Below, in pieces: positions 1 through 12,680 of a DNA stretch of 64,000 nt (positions are counted from its first letter, which is position 1; every line of letters begins with the position of its first letter). The position numbers were made by a program, and so were the translations under genes. This stretch comes from Paralvinella palmiformis. Its lineage: Eukaryota > Annelida > Polychaeta > Terebellida > Alvinellidae. The stretch is taken from contig JAODUP010000092.1 in assembly GCA_025642065.1 (NCBI GenBank), positions 352,001-416,000 on the forward strand, given 5' to 3'. Below the pieces are notes generated by a model, which searched no databases, had not been told where the DNA came from, and worked only from the letters and a program-made list of their open reading frames with translations.

Positions 1-1313
1 TAAAACAAAAATGCATCCCAAGCTATTTTGAATTCCAAGAAATACCCATTCCAAAGAAACAAATCAATGATTTCAAGTGAATATTTTACAGACACACACA
101 CACACACACACACACTGTATAGCACGCAATCAGGATCTGCCACCATACCTTGTTTAACAAAAGAAGCCAGATGCTTGATTAACGCTGATTCTAAACTATA
201 CCACTAATTTATGTATCATGTATGTCACAATATGGCATTTTGTTATTTTTATGTTGGTACAGGAAAGATTTAGGGCTGAATTTTGTTTAAACATGAACAC
301 ATCTCTGCTCCAAATGTGTCTGCAACAGAACTATTCGCTCTTCACAAAACATAACATTCAATGGATTAGGATGCCACAAAATGATTAAATGGTTCTGACA
401 ATATATATACACCATTCTCCAACACAGGGATTACATATTCATTTCATGTTTGGGTTATAAAACATGAATGTGGCAAACAGTAGCATTGAGAAGAGTTTCT
501 GTGTATTTGCATCAACCAGAGTTAGGATATCTTGTTATGTAAATAGATACTCTCATGGAAATGCATCTTGTTATACTGGCATCCTTCAGTGTTATAACAA
601 TTCACACACACACACACACACACTAATTAAGAGAAAGACAGACAGACACAGTAAGTAAATACTTGCTAAGCCTAAGTATATGGCTGATATGCTATTAAAA
701 CACCACTCCTCCACACACACACACACACAGAAAGAGAGCTTCATTACACAGATCCATTACCATGCACAGTACAAAGGTTAGTGAGGCAATCAAAAAACAA
801 AACAAAAAAGAAAATCAGAAAAGTATAATTAGTTTATAAAAAAGCTACGAAAATCATATCTACTTGTCAATCAAACAGAACAATAACCGTGTGATATTCA
901 TAACACTTTATAAATGTGAACAAAGGAAGATTAAATAGGTTAAATGAAGAATTCACTGAATATTTAGAACAGAAGATGGCTACTAGTACTAGGTTAAAAA
1001 AAAAGGAAATAAATGGGTCAGGAGTCTATGTCATTAGCATAAATATTACTTGTTAAGCATACCGATGTTATGATCTTAGGCATATATCAACTGATTTGAT
1101 ATTTTTTAAATCTTAATTTCATTTTGCATCTGAATATAATCATTTAAATCAGTGCCAACTATCAACATACTGAGAACACATTTTTCAGTAGCTTCTTTCC
1201 AATTGTATTTGCTTAAGTTATTTATTACTAAATATTGAAGCCGCGTTTAATACACAACACTTGATGTTACCACTTATAAACATTTCTGTACACGACAACA
1301 CAAGTATACTTAC
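1..1313. other. ABCB7 intron 3 (part), no gene seen
   Basis: AT-rich intronic DNA with short (CA)n tracts near 92-114, 603-623 and 712-729. I found no convincing coding sequence or mobile element. Confidence 0.7.
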
Positions 1314-1443
1314 ATCCCAGAACTAAAGCAGTCACTACTGTTATCAAAGTACCCTGAGCCGAGGCCAGATTTAGAATGTTGTTCGAATCATTCAAGTGGT
1401 CCACTAAATATTTGAACAAGAATGGCACCTGCACATTTATAAT
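1314..1443 (-). CDS. ABCB7: ABCB7 exon 3 (first transmembrane helix region)
   Basis: 43 codons plus 1 nt between acceptor TTTTACAG|ATT and donor GGGAT|GTAAGT. It encodes VPFLFKYLVDHLN and the hydrophobic run LITVVTALVLG. The next exon should start by completing a Tyr codon (family IGYG motif) and lies left of the window. Confidence 0.93.
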
Positions 1444-2753
1444 CTGTAAAAGAGAAACAATGCCCGTGTATGAGTACATGCATGTATACACTGAAGCTGG
1501 CTGAAGAGGCGCAGTTTGGAATTTCGTCGGGTGGCTCTAAAATGCCTCGGACGGACGTTTGAATTTCCAATGTTCATTCTCTTCTAATTTTAGCATTTTA
1601 TATTGTTAAACAATAAATGCCACTATTTTTCTTAATGGTGACCCCAGTGTGTCACAGCTATCTCTTGAAGTAGGTCTTCATAGTACACGAAAATGGCTCA
1701 ATCGATAAAGCTAGTGATATTGAAACAGCCAAATGTAACCACCTGGTAAGCATTCCCGTTTCATTGTGAAATTGGTTTTGTTTACAGTGAGAACTAGTGT
1801 GATATCAGTGAATTTCTCCCATCTTTGGCAAAGAATGAGGGTGCCTCGAACACGCTTTGTTCAACAAATACGAGACAAAAATGGCATTCCACCAGCACAT
1901 CATACATATGTAGTGAATATTTTGTTGGTGACAGCTGTCATAACAAAATGCAATATGATATGGGACTGGCAAAGAAGCGGATTTTGAGCAAAGACATCGT
2001 CCCTACCATATACCTGGCAAACCCACCTCCTATAACAAGTGCAACAGTATCTGTTCCAATGAGACCAGTTGTTCCAAAAAGAGAGGCACACAGGGTTTAT
2101 TAAGAGACACATATTGATCCAATTATTGGAACCACACACTGATGTGCCGAAAAAAATTATTCCTATTGTGATGCTGCGACTACCAATAAAATATAAAATT
2201 CGCAAGATGGCAATAGTGCACTCTCTTGCGGACATACAGCCAAATATGGGCATTATTTCATTGGGACCATTTTTTTGGGAAGAGTTGTACGAGTGTGTGA
2301 CCTATTATTTGGACACATAAAAAATGTGAGGCCTTTAAGCAATGATAATTGTTTAACATGGGTCTACTCTATAATATTAGACATCATGTGTAGACACATA
2401 TTTTTCTTGTTCTAGTGGCCAAGTGATCTGTTATAAGTGGTGGCTGTGGGAACATACTTGCTCCCTGGATTTAACAACGAGTTCAACCTGTATATTGGGA
2501 TAAACCCCCTTAGTTGGTTTAAGTGTGCTACAGTCAGGTTAAACTATTTTTATAGCCCAAATGTCTGACTAAAAGTGTTGTATGTAGCTCTGTTGTTAAC
2601 TGAATCATAATGTTGATGATGATTGATGTTTTACGGCCACTTTTGTGCACATGGCAGGCTAAATGGGTCGAGCGACCTCCAAATGTAATGAAGCGAAGTC
2701 GAAGATGAAACAACCTTCAGTTATGCCCATGCGGAGATTCGAAGAATCATAAT

Positions 2754-2805
<52 letters not shown>

Positions 2806-3217
2806 TTAATCTGTATAATCAGGTAACAGTATACTACCCAAACATTTAAGGTAATGTGTATTAAATCTCAGTTAGCAATATATGTATTACTGAAACAAGT
2901 GTCTAAGAGAATCAACAAAACTAAAGAAACCTGATAACAGCCATCACAAAACAAAGTATAAAACTCCTATCACGAAGCGTTTTCTAAACTAGCACCACAC
3001 CTCTGCACAAATATTCACTGATTATAAAATTTGGGAGACAACTGTAATTTTGGTCTAAACCACACCTGACACAGTCCTATATCAGAACAACTTCAATGGA
3101 AGCAACACATAGAAATAAAAGTGTGTATAACTTTAGGTTAATGGGAAAGACAAAGGAAACGATCAAGTGTTGCCATGCTAGTTCAGTGAAATAACTGGGA
3201 AATTGACAGAACTACCA

Positions 3218-3264
<47 letters not shown>

Positions 3265-6200
3265 AAATAGAGATCTTGATAGATAGAATATAAATCATAA
3301 TTCAACCAAACAGTTCTCATATCTACCTTAGCTCCAATGAGCAATGACATAGCAATCACAACTCGGGCACGTATTCCTGGCTTGTCCTTTGGCCAGACGT
3401 AGTTTAACATAGATCGTATGATAGTCCAGCTGCCGATATCCTTCGTGGGCAGATTGTTGACGAAGGTACTGCCAGCTCCTACACCCGGATGGAAACACGT
3501 CCGTATACCCGTCGGACGTCTGTACAACTGGAGTAAGTTTAAACCAAGATCATAAATACAATTTAACAACACATCAGTACCAAGATATACTCATATGTCA
3601 ACTTCCTATGGTCCCCTCCTTCAGCTAGCTATATTTCTTACGTGTGGCTGCTTTGTGAGTGCTTTGTTTTTGTGTTACACCCCAGAGAAAACCCCCAAGT
3701 ACAGGTATCAATTGGTCTCGAACCCAGCCGTGATGGTTTTGCAGTAGTTTTCTAACCACTGAGCTAACATCATATACAACTGCGGAAAATAATTCCCCCC
3801 CCCAGACTTGCATAATACTTGTAGTTGTATAAAACTAGTGACTTTGTATTTCTAATTATATAATAACTGGCGCAGTGTTTTTGTTTGCCACCAATCACTA
3901 AGTACTTAATTATTTTGGATGCTGGTATTCCTCACATATGTGGAATGGAGCATGGTAGTCAAGTGCTGGACATACATGACTAATATCCATAATGAACTGA
4001 TATAGAGAACAATAGAATGCGTACCAAAAAGAATAACTTACTGAAAATTTCAAATTAACACCGACACAAACACAACTTACCCATGAGAACAACTTTCCAT
4101 TATGCCTGACTCCAACCCTGGATGTATGGCAAACATGAACCTTAAATGAATGAAACAAAATTTATTTCATAAAGCTTACAAACAAACAAACAAAATGTAA
4201 GCATGTAAAGATGCACAAAACGATTATCTCACAGCCAAGGAAATATTATTTTCCAGAAGATTTCCAGGACAAAATTACCACTTTCCAGGACAAAATTACC
4301 ATTTTTCAGGACAGAGTACACAAGATTTAAAGGATAATAAATCAAGATATGTTTAAAAAGGCATATCATATTTATTCAATGTATGATCGATTATTGACCT
4401 TTTCATGCCACAGCCCCCTTCTCACCCCTTCTAGCTTTCTAATCCACGGGCTTTGTTGTTTTAAGTGGATTATTTCACAGGCAATATTTTTCCCAGGACA
4501 TTTCCTGATTTTTTTTAATTCAATGACATTTCCAGGACTTTGAAAATGAATATGTTATTTTCCAGGACACATGGGAACCCTGTACATAAATGCATGTGTA
4601 TTACACTAGGCATAGCAGTTAATGTACCATGCATGCAGATCATCCTTTGGGAGCATGATCCATGCACATTACCTGCAGAAACTACATCTTGTATACTACA
4701 TCTTGCATACAATAAAGGGAGCATTATTATGATAATTTGATTATAAATCAACTATACAAGTAATTCTCTCAGCTATACTGTTATACGTAGATGTATCAAT
4801 CACTATGTAGAGCAATCGCCTCAGGGGCAACTCGACCAACATATCGGTTTTCACATCCATAAATGAAACAGAGCATGACAAGTTTTAGTTTCCTGTTTTT
4901 AATGGGCAGTCTTGCCAATCTTAAACTGAATAAATTATCACTGATATCATTATAAAATATGAAAGGTGCTGACTACAACCAAAACAAACAATCTATTTCA
5001 TTTAATGCAATGGTTACTAAATGTTTTAACTAATTAGCATATTTTATAAAGAGAAAAAAGTGCAAATGTTCAATAAAACTTATCCTACAAACTTGCATCA
5101 TGTGACAAAACTAATTCATTTCAACCTTATAATGCAGTATTATGACATTATTCAACATAATAATGTAGTTGGTGTTTGTATATACAACATAGAAAGTTTC
5201 CCTATCAACCTTTATGGACAGGTACCCTACAGATATACAAAGTATCAAACTTACCTTTAGGGTGCTGGCATTTCAGTCAAAGCCTGTAAATATGGTGTAC
5301 TATAAGAAACAATACCTTTTGGTGCTTTTGGTGGGTGTAGAATAAATTTTCAGTGTTTAGTTGGTAAATGAAAAAAAGGTTTCTATCCTAATTTTTTTTA
5401 AATGGGGATGAGAACAAGAGAAAGAAAAAAGCAGGGAAAATGTAAAATTTTGAAATCTGATAAATTTTAGAGCCACCTGCAGAAACCGCCGATCCACAGG
5501 GAGTTAAAAGAAGCCTTTCTTTTCATACTGGCACTACATTTCAATAAATACTGTCTTTGTTAATCTCCATGCTGTTATGACATAATTTATTTTATAAAAC
5601 TGATATTTTGTGATGAACAGGCTATGATCATCTCACCACCTAACAGCTTTTATTAATATTACCAATATTCCATATGCAGAGACCCTTCACCACCCAAGAT
5701 ACTTTGCCACTCATAACTAAAGGAAGCATTAACTTTTATATTCCACCTAAGTCTTATAGACAATAAATGATACACACACACACACACACACACATATCTA
5801 AGTCTTTTGGTTTTGATAAAACATGTTATAACTAGTTCTTAAAACAGAGTGGATTATGTACATTGGTATAAGCAAGGTCAAGAAGGATTATTTTTTAGGA
5901 TCAAACATCTGTATATTGAATAGTATGCATCATAAACTGAAAGATTGTGTGTGTCTGCGTGCACGCGTGTTCATGCCTCCTAGTAAGATTGTGAAGCACT
6001 GAAAACTAATTGTTATGAAGAATGCAGAAATATAACTTTCATTTTTATCAGACATCTCCATAATCCAGATTTAGAAGCTAATTAGAATTCATTACTAATC
6101 CACAGGACTAGTAATAATGAAAATATACTAATCCTTAGAGTAATTGACTAGTCCTGACTACACCAAATAAGATTTATTTCATAATGTGTGAAGTTGAATG

Positions 6201-8391
6201 GTCTTGTATCATTATAAATGCACCTTTTTGAACAAAGAGAACTACATGTCACTGGTACCAGAAGCTGATCCCAAAAGAGCATATCATTTCAGCTGCTGAA
6301 ACCTGGAGGAATCCAGGTTAGGGTCAATTTATGTTTCGGTATGAATTCATTGAGAAGAAAAAACGGGTCAGGGGATGCCATGGACAGAATTTCGTTTGAT
6401 GATGATGATGACACAGTGCCTGGTTCCAGCTGTTATGCATTTCTCCCTCAGCATGCACAACCTGTTGGCTGTTCAAAAACATTTTAACACTGGAGTATGT
6501 TCAGCAGATTGATAACGTAAACAAAATGGCTATATCTGGGCCATAATATGTCACTGGAGAATCTTTGTTGTTTTAACCTAATAATTGTACCCGCAAGATG
6601 ACTCAAACTGAAAATTAAAAACCCAATGCCATTTGTAGTTGCTCTGTCCCCCCCCCCATAGTAAATATTTTTTGTACATACTTGTATTTGCTGCTGTCGA
6701 AGGTCTGTTACATTAAGAGGGTGACCAATTTGGCTACTGAACAGGGCAACCAAAACCCACACTTCTCCACTGAAAACGTATGCCGGATTGGACATACGGA
6801 AGCTAGTGCTCTCGTCTGTTTACATTTTTGTCATATCTATAACTCAACTATGTTCATGTTTGGCATAATGTCTTGAAAATACTTGGCCAGTTATTAGATC
6901 AGCCGAAGCATTATATTATGAAAATAATGCTCATATCAAGAAAAAGCACGAAGTTGACTGAATTAAATATATTTAAATGCAATTATGCTCCTGTTGCTGT
7001 TTATGACCACATTTGTACCCATGGTAGGCTAAATGGACTCAGCTAACTCCAAAGGTGGATGCGATCCAATAGTGCTTACTACTAATAATAATAACAAAAC
7101 TTTTATTGCGCCAATATCCTCGAAAAGAATCGAGCTCAGTGGCACACCTAGTACAGGGGTTGGGCAATCTCATAGTTCAGGTACGATGCAAAGTTCATCA
7201 AGAAATGATGGGATGGACACTTAGGAAGGATAAGCAAGTCTGAAAAGGTCAGTTTTCAAATGGTGACAGAAATAAACTATGCTATTTGATGACTTCAGGG
7301 TGTGAAATCCAAAGAGTAGGGACAGCAACTGAAAAAGCACAAGATCAAGCACGAATTGTAACCCTGGGAAAAGACAAGTGAATGACTAACACATGCAGCT
7401 AGAAATAAGCCTAGAATGCAGCTTATTTTAAGTGGTATATAGATTTAGTAATGTTTAAGCCATTGTTTTTTGAATACTTGTTTTACAAACCGTTGATCAC
7501 AGCTGAACCCTGCCGGCCGGAAATAAAATTGATGATTATTATTTTTATCGCACCAACCCACCTGAACACCGGAAGCAGATTAGGATACCATGTGACTTAA
7601 TCTAAGATAGTGACAGATCAGTTCCACTTTGAAATTATTTCAGCAGTAAATCGATCTTCAAGCCAAGAAATCTTGAAAATTTAAACTAATTATAACTAAT
7701 TGAAACATGTAAATAGTTCAAACTTTGTGGAAATCACCATGATAAGGCTAGTACCAATAAAATAATGTGTACAGTAGCCTTTATCATGGCCATATTTTTT
7801 TCGACTGACTATGTTTTCAGTGATTTATTTTATTTTTGTCCCAACTGACCAAACCTAATTTTTGGTAGCAAAATTTCCTTTAAAACAAGTATTAATAAAA
7901 CAATGGCCTTAGTTTGACAGTAAAAGACAGGGCAGGACATTAACGCTTGTCTGTGACTAGTGGTTTTGCATGCAGGACAAGTAGATCGTCCCAAGTAATT
8001 GCCCGACTGAAGCATATCGAAAACCACTGTTTATTCATCATTTCTTGACATTTCAATTTACACATAATCTTCCCCAGATCACTGTCCAGAAGTTTGCTAA
8101 AAGACTGAAATCAACTGTGCATGTCGAATGCTAGGGCCAATCACACTATGCGTTATCAATGTCTGCAGTTGTTTAGCCAGCATAAAGTTGATCGTGGTTG
8201 TCTCGTTAATGTCTCCTGGTCATGGAGTGCTTGTGTTTCACAAATAAATATCAACAAACAAAAACACCATTCTTTATTCAAAGCTGCTAATAAATTGTAA
8301 CTTCACGTAATTCGGTGATATTGTGGAGGTTTGTTGGGACAAGTAAATTTCAGATGGGACCAGTTAAAATTTGCAGTGTGGGTGGATCGAC

Positions 8392-8431
<40 letters not shown>

Positions 8432-9000
8432 ATAGTATAGACTTTTGAAATCTTGACATCTAGCGGTAACAGTTCTAATTTTGACACAGCCACTTTCAGT
8501 TGCTAATTGTTTTTCGGTGGTGTATTGTTGCAAATTGTTTCAAACTAAACACAAAACAATTATTTAGTGATATATTATGTTCCAACCTAAAACTGTTATG
8601 TGAGTGTGTTATGCGTGTGTTATATGCTAGAGTCTATATCTACTTCCACGGCAGTGTAAAATTATCTAGAAGTGCAAATGGCCAAGTGTCTAGATGATTG
8701 AATGCTAAAATCTCTCTCAAATGGCGATATGTCTTAATTGTCGAACTGCCGAAGTGTCCCCCGACAGATTTGATCAAACAGTAACTGTCAAACTCATATT
8801 ATTCGTGTATTATCGCCCACCCACTAGGTCACTCCTATGACACTACTTACCTGTTGAAGATATATGGACTGTCTACATTTCACCGTTTGAGATACTTGAC
8901 ACGTCTTACTCAGACCATGGTATCGAGCTATATTGCCAATTCCTAGGTGATGGATCGTGTTACGCGAAGTAAATCCACAAGAAATCAGTAGCAATGCCAT
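1314..9000 (-). CDS. ABCB7: ABCB7, mitochondrial ABC transporter, 5' part (exons 1-3; continues past base 1)
   Basis: Half-transporter of the ABCB7/Atm1 family in the mitochondrial inner membrane, which exports a glutathione-linked sulfur or Fe-S species for cytosolic Fe-S protein assembly. Three exons join in frame: 8851-9000 (50 codons), 3327-3527 (67 codons) and 1314-1443 (43 codons plus 1 nt). They give an N-terminal targeting-type leader beginning MALLLISCGF, then a pre-transmembrane segment containing LNYVWPKDKPGIRARV, then the first membrane helix with NVQVPFLFKYLVDHLN. The last two closely match the family (vertebrate ABCB7 has SYVWPKDRPDLRARV and VPFMFKYAVDSLN in the same order), and the protein start MALL is shared. 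The remaining helices and the nucleotide-binding domain are outside the window. Intron 1 is 5.3 kb and intron 2 is 1.9 kb. Confidence 0.93.
2612..2745 (-). repeat. 5'-truncated tRNA-derived SINE
   Basis: Read on the minus strand it has the same body as the fuller copies at 25.5 and 33.3 kb: a GTTTCATCTTYGACTTCRYTT block, then CCCATTTAGCCTGCCATGTG, then GTGGCCGTAAAACATCAATC and an ATC-rich tail. Only the box B end of the tRNA-like head remains (TTCGAATCTC). Confidence 0.75.
2757..2802. repeat. (TA)n microsatellite
   Basis: About 22 TA dinucleotides in a row, immediately next to a sequence shared with the palindromic element near 63.3 kb. Confidence 0.95.
3222..3262. repeat. (TA)n microsatellite
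   Basis: About 20 uninterrupted TA units in ABCB7 intron 2, roughly 65 bp from exon 2. Confidence 0.95.
3327..3527 (-). CDS. ABCB7: ABCB7 exon 2
   Basis: 67 codons, phase 0 at both ends. The acceptor CTCCAG|TTG is chosen over a second AG 8 nt downstream because only the former keeps frame with exon 1. It encodes the conserved YVWPKDKPGIRARV segment before the first transmembrane helix. Donor AAG|GTAGAT. Confidence 0.93.
3640..3795 (-). repeat. tRNA-derived SINE head
   Basis: On the minus strand a tRNA-like box A (TAGCTCAGTGGTTAGAA) is followed about 35 nt later by a box B (GGGTTCGAGACC), the internal RNA polymerase III promoter arrangement. The acceptor-stem pairing expected of a working tRNA is not evident, so I call a SINE head or tRNA pseudogene. 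Confidence 0.6.
6682..6795 (-). CDS. possible first exon of an unrecognised nested gene
   Basis: An ATG at 6795 opens 38 codons beginning MSNPAYVFSGEVWVLVALFS, with a hydrophobic stretch at residues 10-20, and ends in phase 0 at a good donor (CAA|GTATGT). It lies inside ABCB7 intron 1 on the same strand. A candidate downstream exon (about 4081-4145, minus, acceptor TTTAAG and donor GG|GTAAGT) could join in frame, but I see no family resemblance and no stop-containing final exon. It could equally be an alternative ABCB7 exon or chance. Confidence 0.2.
7000..7068 (-). repeat. SINE fragment
   Basis: It resembles the central body of the SINE at 2612-2745 (minus-strand GTTTATGACCACATTTGTAC then ATGGTAGGCTAAATGG), but diverged and truncated on both sides. 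Confidence 0.55.
8399..8429. repeat. (TA)n microsatellite
   Basis: About 15 alternating TA units in ABCB7 intron 1. Confidence 0.9.
8851..9000 (-). CDS. ABCB7: ABCB7 exon 1 (start codon and targeting leader)
   Basis: ATG at 9000-8998 opens 50 codons ending in phase 0 at the donor CAG|GTAAGT. The leader has Arg and Lys (R13, R26, K32, K41, R43) and no acidic residue, as expected of a mitochondrial presequence. It was too short for automatic ORF finding and was read by hand. Confidence 0.88.
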
Positions 9001-10570
9001 TTCTTCATGGATGGTATCTACTATTTATTACAACGATTAGAACAAACTGAAACTCGCTGCCGTACAAATCGTTACAACGTTAAATTATATTTATAGTCCC
9101 AGTAACTTAGTAAGAAACCACAAATAAAACAGCTCACTATTTAATACGTGAGTATAATAAAATAAATAATTATTGAGAGATGACTATCAGAAAGTGACCA
9201 GCTGTGTTATTAAAAGCACAACCTATGCCTCTATCATTATCATGGCAGTGACTGAGTGAGGGGTTTGTGTGTGTGTGTGTGTTTTAGTCGTGTGGAATAA
9301 GGCACTGGCACAGTGACTCTTCAAGCGTGAATTGAAACTCTGGATCATTCATCAGTGACTGGATCAAGAGAGACAACTTTTCATTACTGCGACATGTGTA
9401 GGAGAGACTGTGCGGGCCTAATGTGAATGTCTCACCAGTCCCTAAGTAGTAAGTGTAAGTCGCCATGCAACAAAATTCTAAAAACCGAATCACCTACAGT
9501 TGTGGTGTCTGGGAGTAACAGACCCAAGTCAGACTACAGCAGTCGTGATTATGATTTTATTATTTAGTACATCAGAAAAAGTTTAATATAAATAGTTCAA
9601 AAAGAAGATAAAAACTAATCTTTTTGTTTCAGCTTTTCCTAGCTGAATATATTATGTATTTGGCTGGAAAGAATTATATGTATTTTTAAAGATGTAAATC
9701 TGTTACATCCATATGAATTATTTATTGTCAAGCGCCTTAGAGTAACCTTCTTACAGGTTATATATGGCGCTAAATAAATTTCGTATATTGTTATTATTAT
9801 ACCTGTGGCATTATTCATTCAATACTGTACTAATTTAGCTAAAATATATTCGATAACTTTATCAGTGTATCATATGTTGAACAAATTAATTAATTACCCT
9901 TATTAAGCTTATAAATACACTGTATTTTTTAGTTTCATCTATCTGTATAGCAAACATTGTACTGGATTATATATATATATATATATATATGCCTATATAT
10001 ATATTCTATAATAAAATAAAGGTGAAAATTGAACATTTTGGAGGATCCATTCAAATGTGATGGACTGTTGGACAGTGAAACACAAAATATAATTGATCTA
10101 GTAACTGATTAGAAAAGTCAAACAATGGATATTATTTATAGAATAAACCAATCTTCAATAATATTGACATCGTCTACATCATGCTTTATAAGGTGTGTTT
10201 CTCAGTAGTTGTCCAGTTGGTCATTGAAAGAATTCATACTGCAGGAACTTTCCACCTGTTGTACAGATTATTGTAAATCCCTATTATATAACATATCCAA
10301 GCAGATTCAGAATGGTGCAGTTCGCACAGTGACAAATACTCAAAAATAAGATCAGATCATCCTAAAGTTTCAAAAACTACAGTGGCCCCAGTGACATATA
10401 TTTTGTTTTCATTTAAATATTGTACTAACAACTATCAAATCTATCAGTGTAGGCATTTTGCGGGCACAGCATTTAAAACACTGTATTGAGAACCTTCAGG
10501 TTATGGGGTTTGATTCGCCTCATGCCCTGTACGTGTTTGCATGTATATGTTTTTTGTTTGGGGGGACGTC
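9001..10570. other. spacer upstream of ABCB7
   Basis: This should hold the ABCB7 5' UTR and promoter just above 9000 on the minus strand. A (GT)n run lies near 9266-9282 and a repeat tail (GCGCTAAATAAATTTCGTAT then ATT repeats) near 9733-9800. Apart from the short ORF at 9284-9469, no gene is supported. Confidence 0.6.
9284..9469 (-). CDS. short ORF, unrecognised (61 aa)
   Basis: An ATG at 9469 gives MATYTYYLGTGETFTLG... and ends at a TAA at 9284-9286. Composition looks protein-like rather than low complexity. A possible splice acceptor (GGTTTTTAG) sits just upstream of the ATG on the minus strand, so it might instead be the last exon of a longer transcript. I recognise no family. Confidence 0.22.
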   Translation of the reverse strand, partial: CMATYTYYLGTGETFTLGPHSLSYTCRSNEKLSLLIQSLMNDPEFQFTLEESLCQCLIPHD

Positions 10571-10971
10571 CAGACATGGGGTCAATTCAATTTTGGAATT
10601 GTTTATTTAAAGTAAAAATGGAATTGGAAATGATAAATGTGGAATTGGAGCTGAAGTTTTCTACCAAAAAAACCCGACTCCGAATGCCTACTCTAAGCAA
10701 GCGGTTAGCCCCATACGAGGTCATGGATGACTTCAAACTGGCTACAATGTTAGATCCATGTTTCAAACTGGACTGGTGCGAGAATGACGAGTCTTGTGAT
10801 GTCCGCGACCTACTCACTTCCCAGGTGGTGCGATTGTCACCAACAATTCCAGCAGAGTATATGGAATTAACTTGGAATTGCTCTATTTGGAATTGAAATG
10901 ACTAAATTTGATGTGGAATTTACCAAATCAAATTGAGTGGAATTGGGAAAATAGAATTGACCCCATGTCTG
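10571..10971 (+). mobile_element. hAT-like non-autonomous element with transposase remnant
   Basis: It is bounded by inverted ends CAGACATGGGGTCAATTC and GAATTGACCCCATGTCTG, identical to those of the 379-bp element at 26215. Sub-terminal GGAATTG-type repeats are typical of hAT elements. Inside, about 10680-10830 encodes LATMLDPCFKLDWCEN, which resembles the LLDPRFK segment of hAT/ZBED transposases; the rest of the transposase is missing. The 8-bp flanks match only partly (GGGACGTC and GAGCTGTC), so the target duplication has decayed. Confidence 0.72.
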
Positions 10972-12108
10972 GAGCTGTCCCTTGGTCAAATATCCCACAT
11001 GTGACCAGCGTCAGGCTTAAAAAACTCGACTAAATCTGTCAATGGGAGTGTAGCTATATATCTGTCCAGAGTCTCATGATGCAGTTAGAAAGCCATCTTT
11101 CTTACTCCAGCAAAAATGAAAATACTACTTCAGCTTCCTGATAAGATAAATATCTTTTAATATGTAAATATTTACAATAATTGCTATTATCACTCTCCAT
11201 ACCAAGTTATCTATGATATTTTCTTGTATGTCTTAAATGTAGTTGTTTATTTGTTTTTGATTTATGACACATATCAATTACTTTTGACAAAAGAGCTACA
11301 TGGTGGCTTTCAACTGCCGAGTTAGATCAGTGTGAAATCTTTCATTTCATGTCACATGGTGTAATTTATCAGCTGATCTATCATATAGACCCTAACTGAT
11401 GTAAAAAAAAACTATTGTATATAAAAATAAATGACTATTCAAAAGTAGATCCTCACTTATAAACTTACTGATATAAAATCCAATTTATACACTTATATTT
11501 TCATGAATGATACTATTTTCCACCGATATATATGTTAGTACCTGCTATAAAATTCTTAACATATGGAGCTTGTAGGTTTTCTTGGAGTACTTATAGGGAC
11601 TTGCTTTAAACATTAACCCTTGCTATCAGCATTAGCGCTGGTTACACACTTATTTAATTAAATCTGAAGCTTAATTAGCTGTCTCATCTGTTTATATTGA
11701 TTGTGTCTCTAATGTCCCCCACCCTCCCTCTCTCTTTCTCTCAGTGTGTTGCATGCATGGGTCTACACGTCAAATAATATGCAATTATTTTTAGCATAAG
11801 CTTTTCCACCACCAGACTTTAAGGAGCTAGCTAGTTGATCAAAAATGTAATTAAGTCTGAATATATAAATCTTGAAGCTTTCAGAAACCTGCACTTAATT
11901 CAGATAAATATTAGTACACACACATACACACACATGCATGCCATTAGTGGACAAAGTAGAAGTATTCAATTAATAATATTAGGTATGTATATAAAGTGTC
12001 ACAATGCTAATTTAATGTGTATACATGCCATTATTTTGGAGAATAAACCCAATTATTTCTCTCTTCTTCAACAAGTTTGTTGTTGTTGGCAAATGTTTAC
12101 AGCATGTT

Positions 12109-12200
12109 AATATAAACAGCTATATTTACAAGAAGCCACACTTTCACACATCAGAATATAAACAGCTATATTAACAAGAAGCCATACTTTCACACATCAG
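12109..12200 (+). repeat. 46-bp tandem duplication
   Basis: Two adjacent 46-bp copies (12109-12154 and 12155-12200), beginning AATATAAACAGCTATATT, differ at about two positions. Confidence 0.9.
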
Positions 12201-12680
12201 ATTTCAACACAGATTCTGTATATTCTCCTTTTGGATTTAGATTTGGCCCACTCAGCTCACATGTTTTGTACAAGAGGTGCATAACTACCGCAAAATGAAA
12301 TAAGGCTCAATAATACATCAGCATGCATTTTGTGGTAAATTCACCAGTGCACCTCTGCACTGGTTTGATTTTAAAAGCATGCTGTTTATACATAAGGCTT
12401 CAAATAGGACTGATCTAAATAATCCCAAAGATCAACTTTATTCAAAACGACACCACTAAGATTGTTAGAGATAATACCAGGCTTCTCATACTGAAGACAT
12501 CCACAAATTCTTTCAGAAATATCGTGTACAGCGTTCTTACACCATACTTGTATACATTAACCTAAAAGAAATGCAGCTTTTGGATTATCAATTAAAGACG
12601 ATTTTATTCTATAATGTTTTTTCTTTACTTGCTTTTATTACTTAGTAATTAATTTTCTATTACTTAGTCACCCTTACTTA

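Larger units (their letters stand above)
1444..3326. other. ABCB7 intron 2: SINE tail, (TA)n tracts, no gene
   Basis: It holds a truncated minus-strand SINE (2612-2745), a piece of a palindromic repeat (about 2801-2826) and two TA microsatellites. Short ORFs at 1766-2320 lack family resemblance and overlap one another in different frames. Confidence 0.65.
3528..8850. other. ABCB7 intron 1, 5.3 kb
   Basis: Mostly AT-rich non-coding DNA. It contains a tRNA-like SINE head at its downstream edge, a SINE tail fragment near 7000, a microsatellite-linked repeat starting near 7085 (AATAATAACAAAACTTTTAT), a (TA)n tract at 8400, and one possible nested exon (6682-6795). Nothing else was supportable. 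Confidence 0.6.

Noticed and set aside
1766..2320. Several overlapping ORFs of 73-117 aa on both strands
   Set aside because: They overlap in different frames within ABCB7 intron 2 and none resembles a known protein.
3520..3527. ABCB7 exon 2 starting at the downstream AG (TACAG|ACG)
   Set aside because: It breaks frame with exon 1; the upstream CAG|TTG keeps phase 0.
10486..10896. 136-aa ORF as a host gene
   Set aside because: It crosses the left end of the hAT-like element, and its only recognisable part is the transposase remnant.
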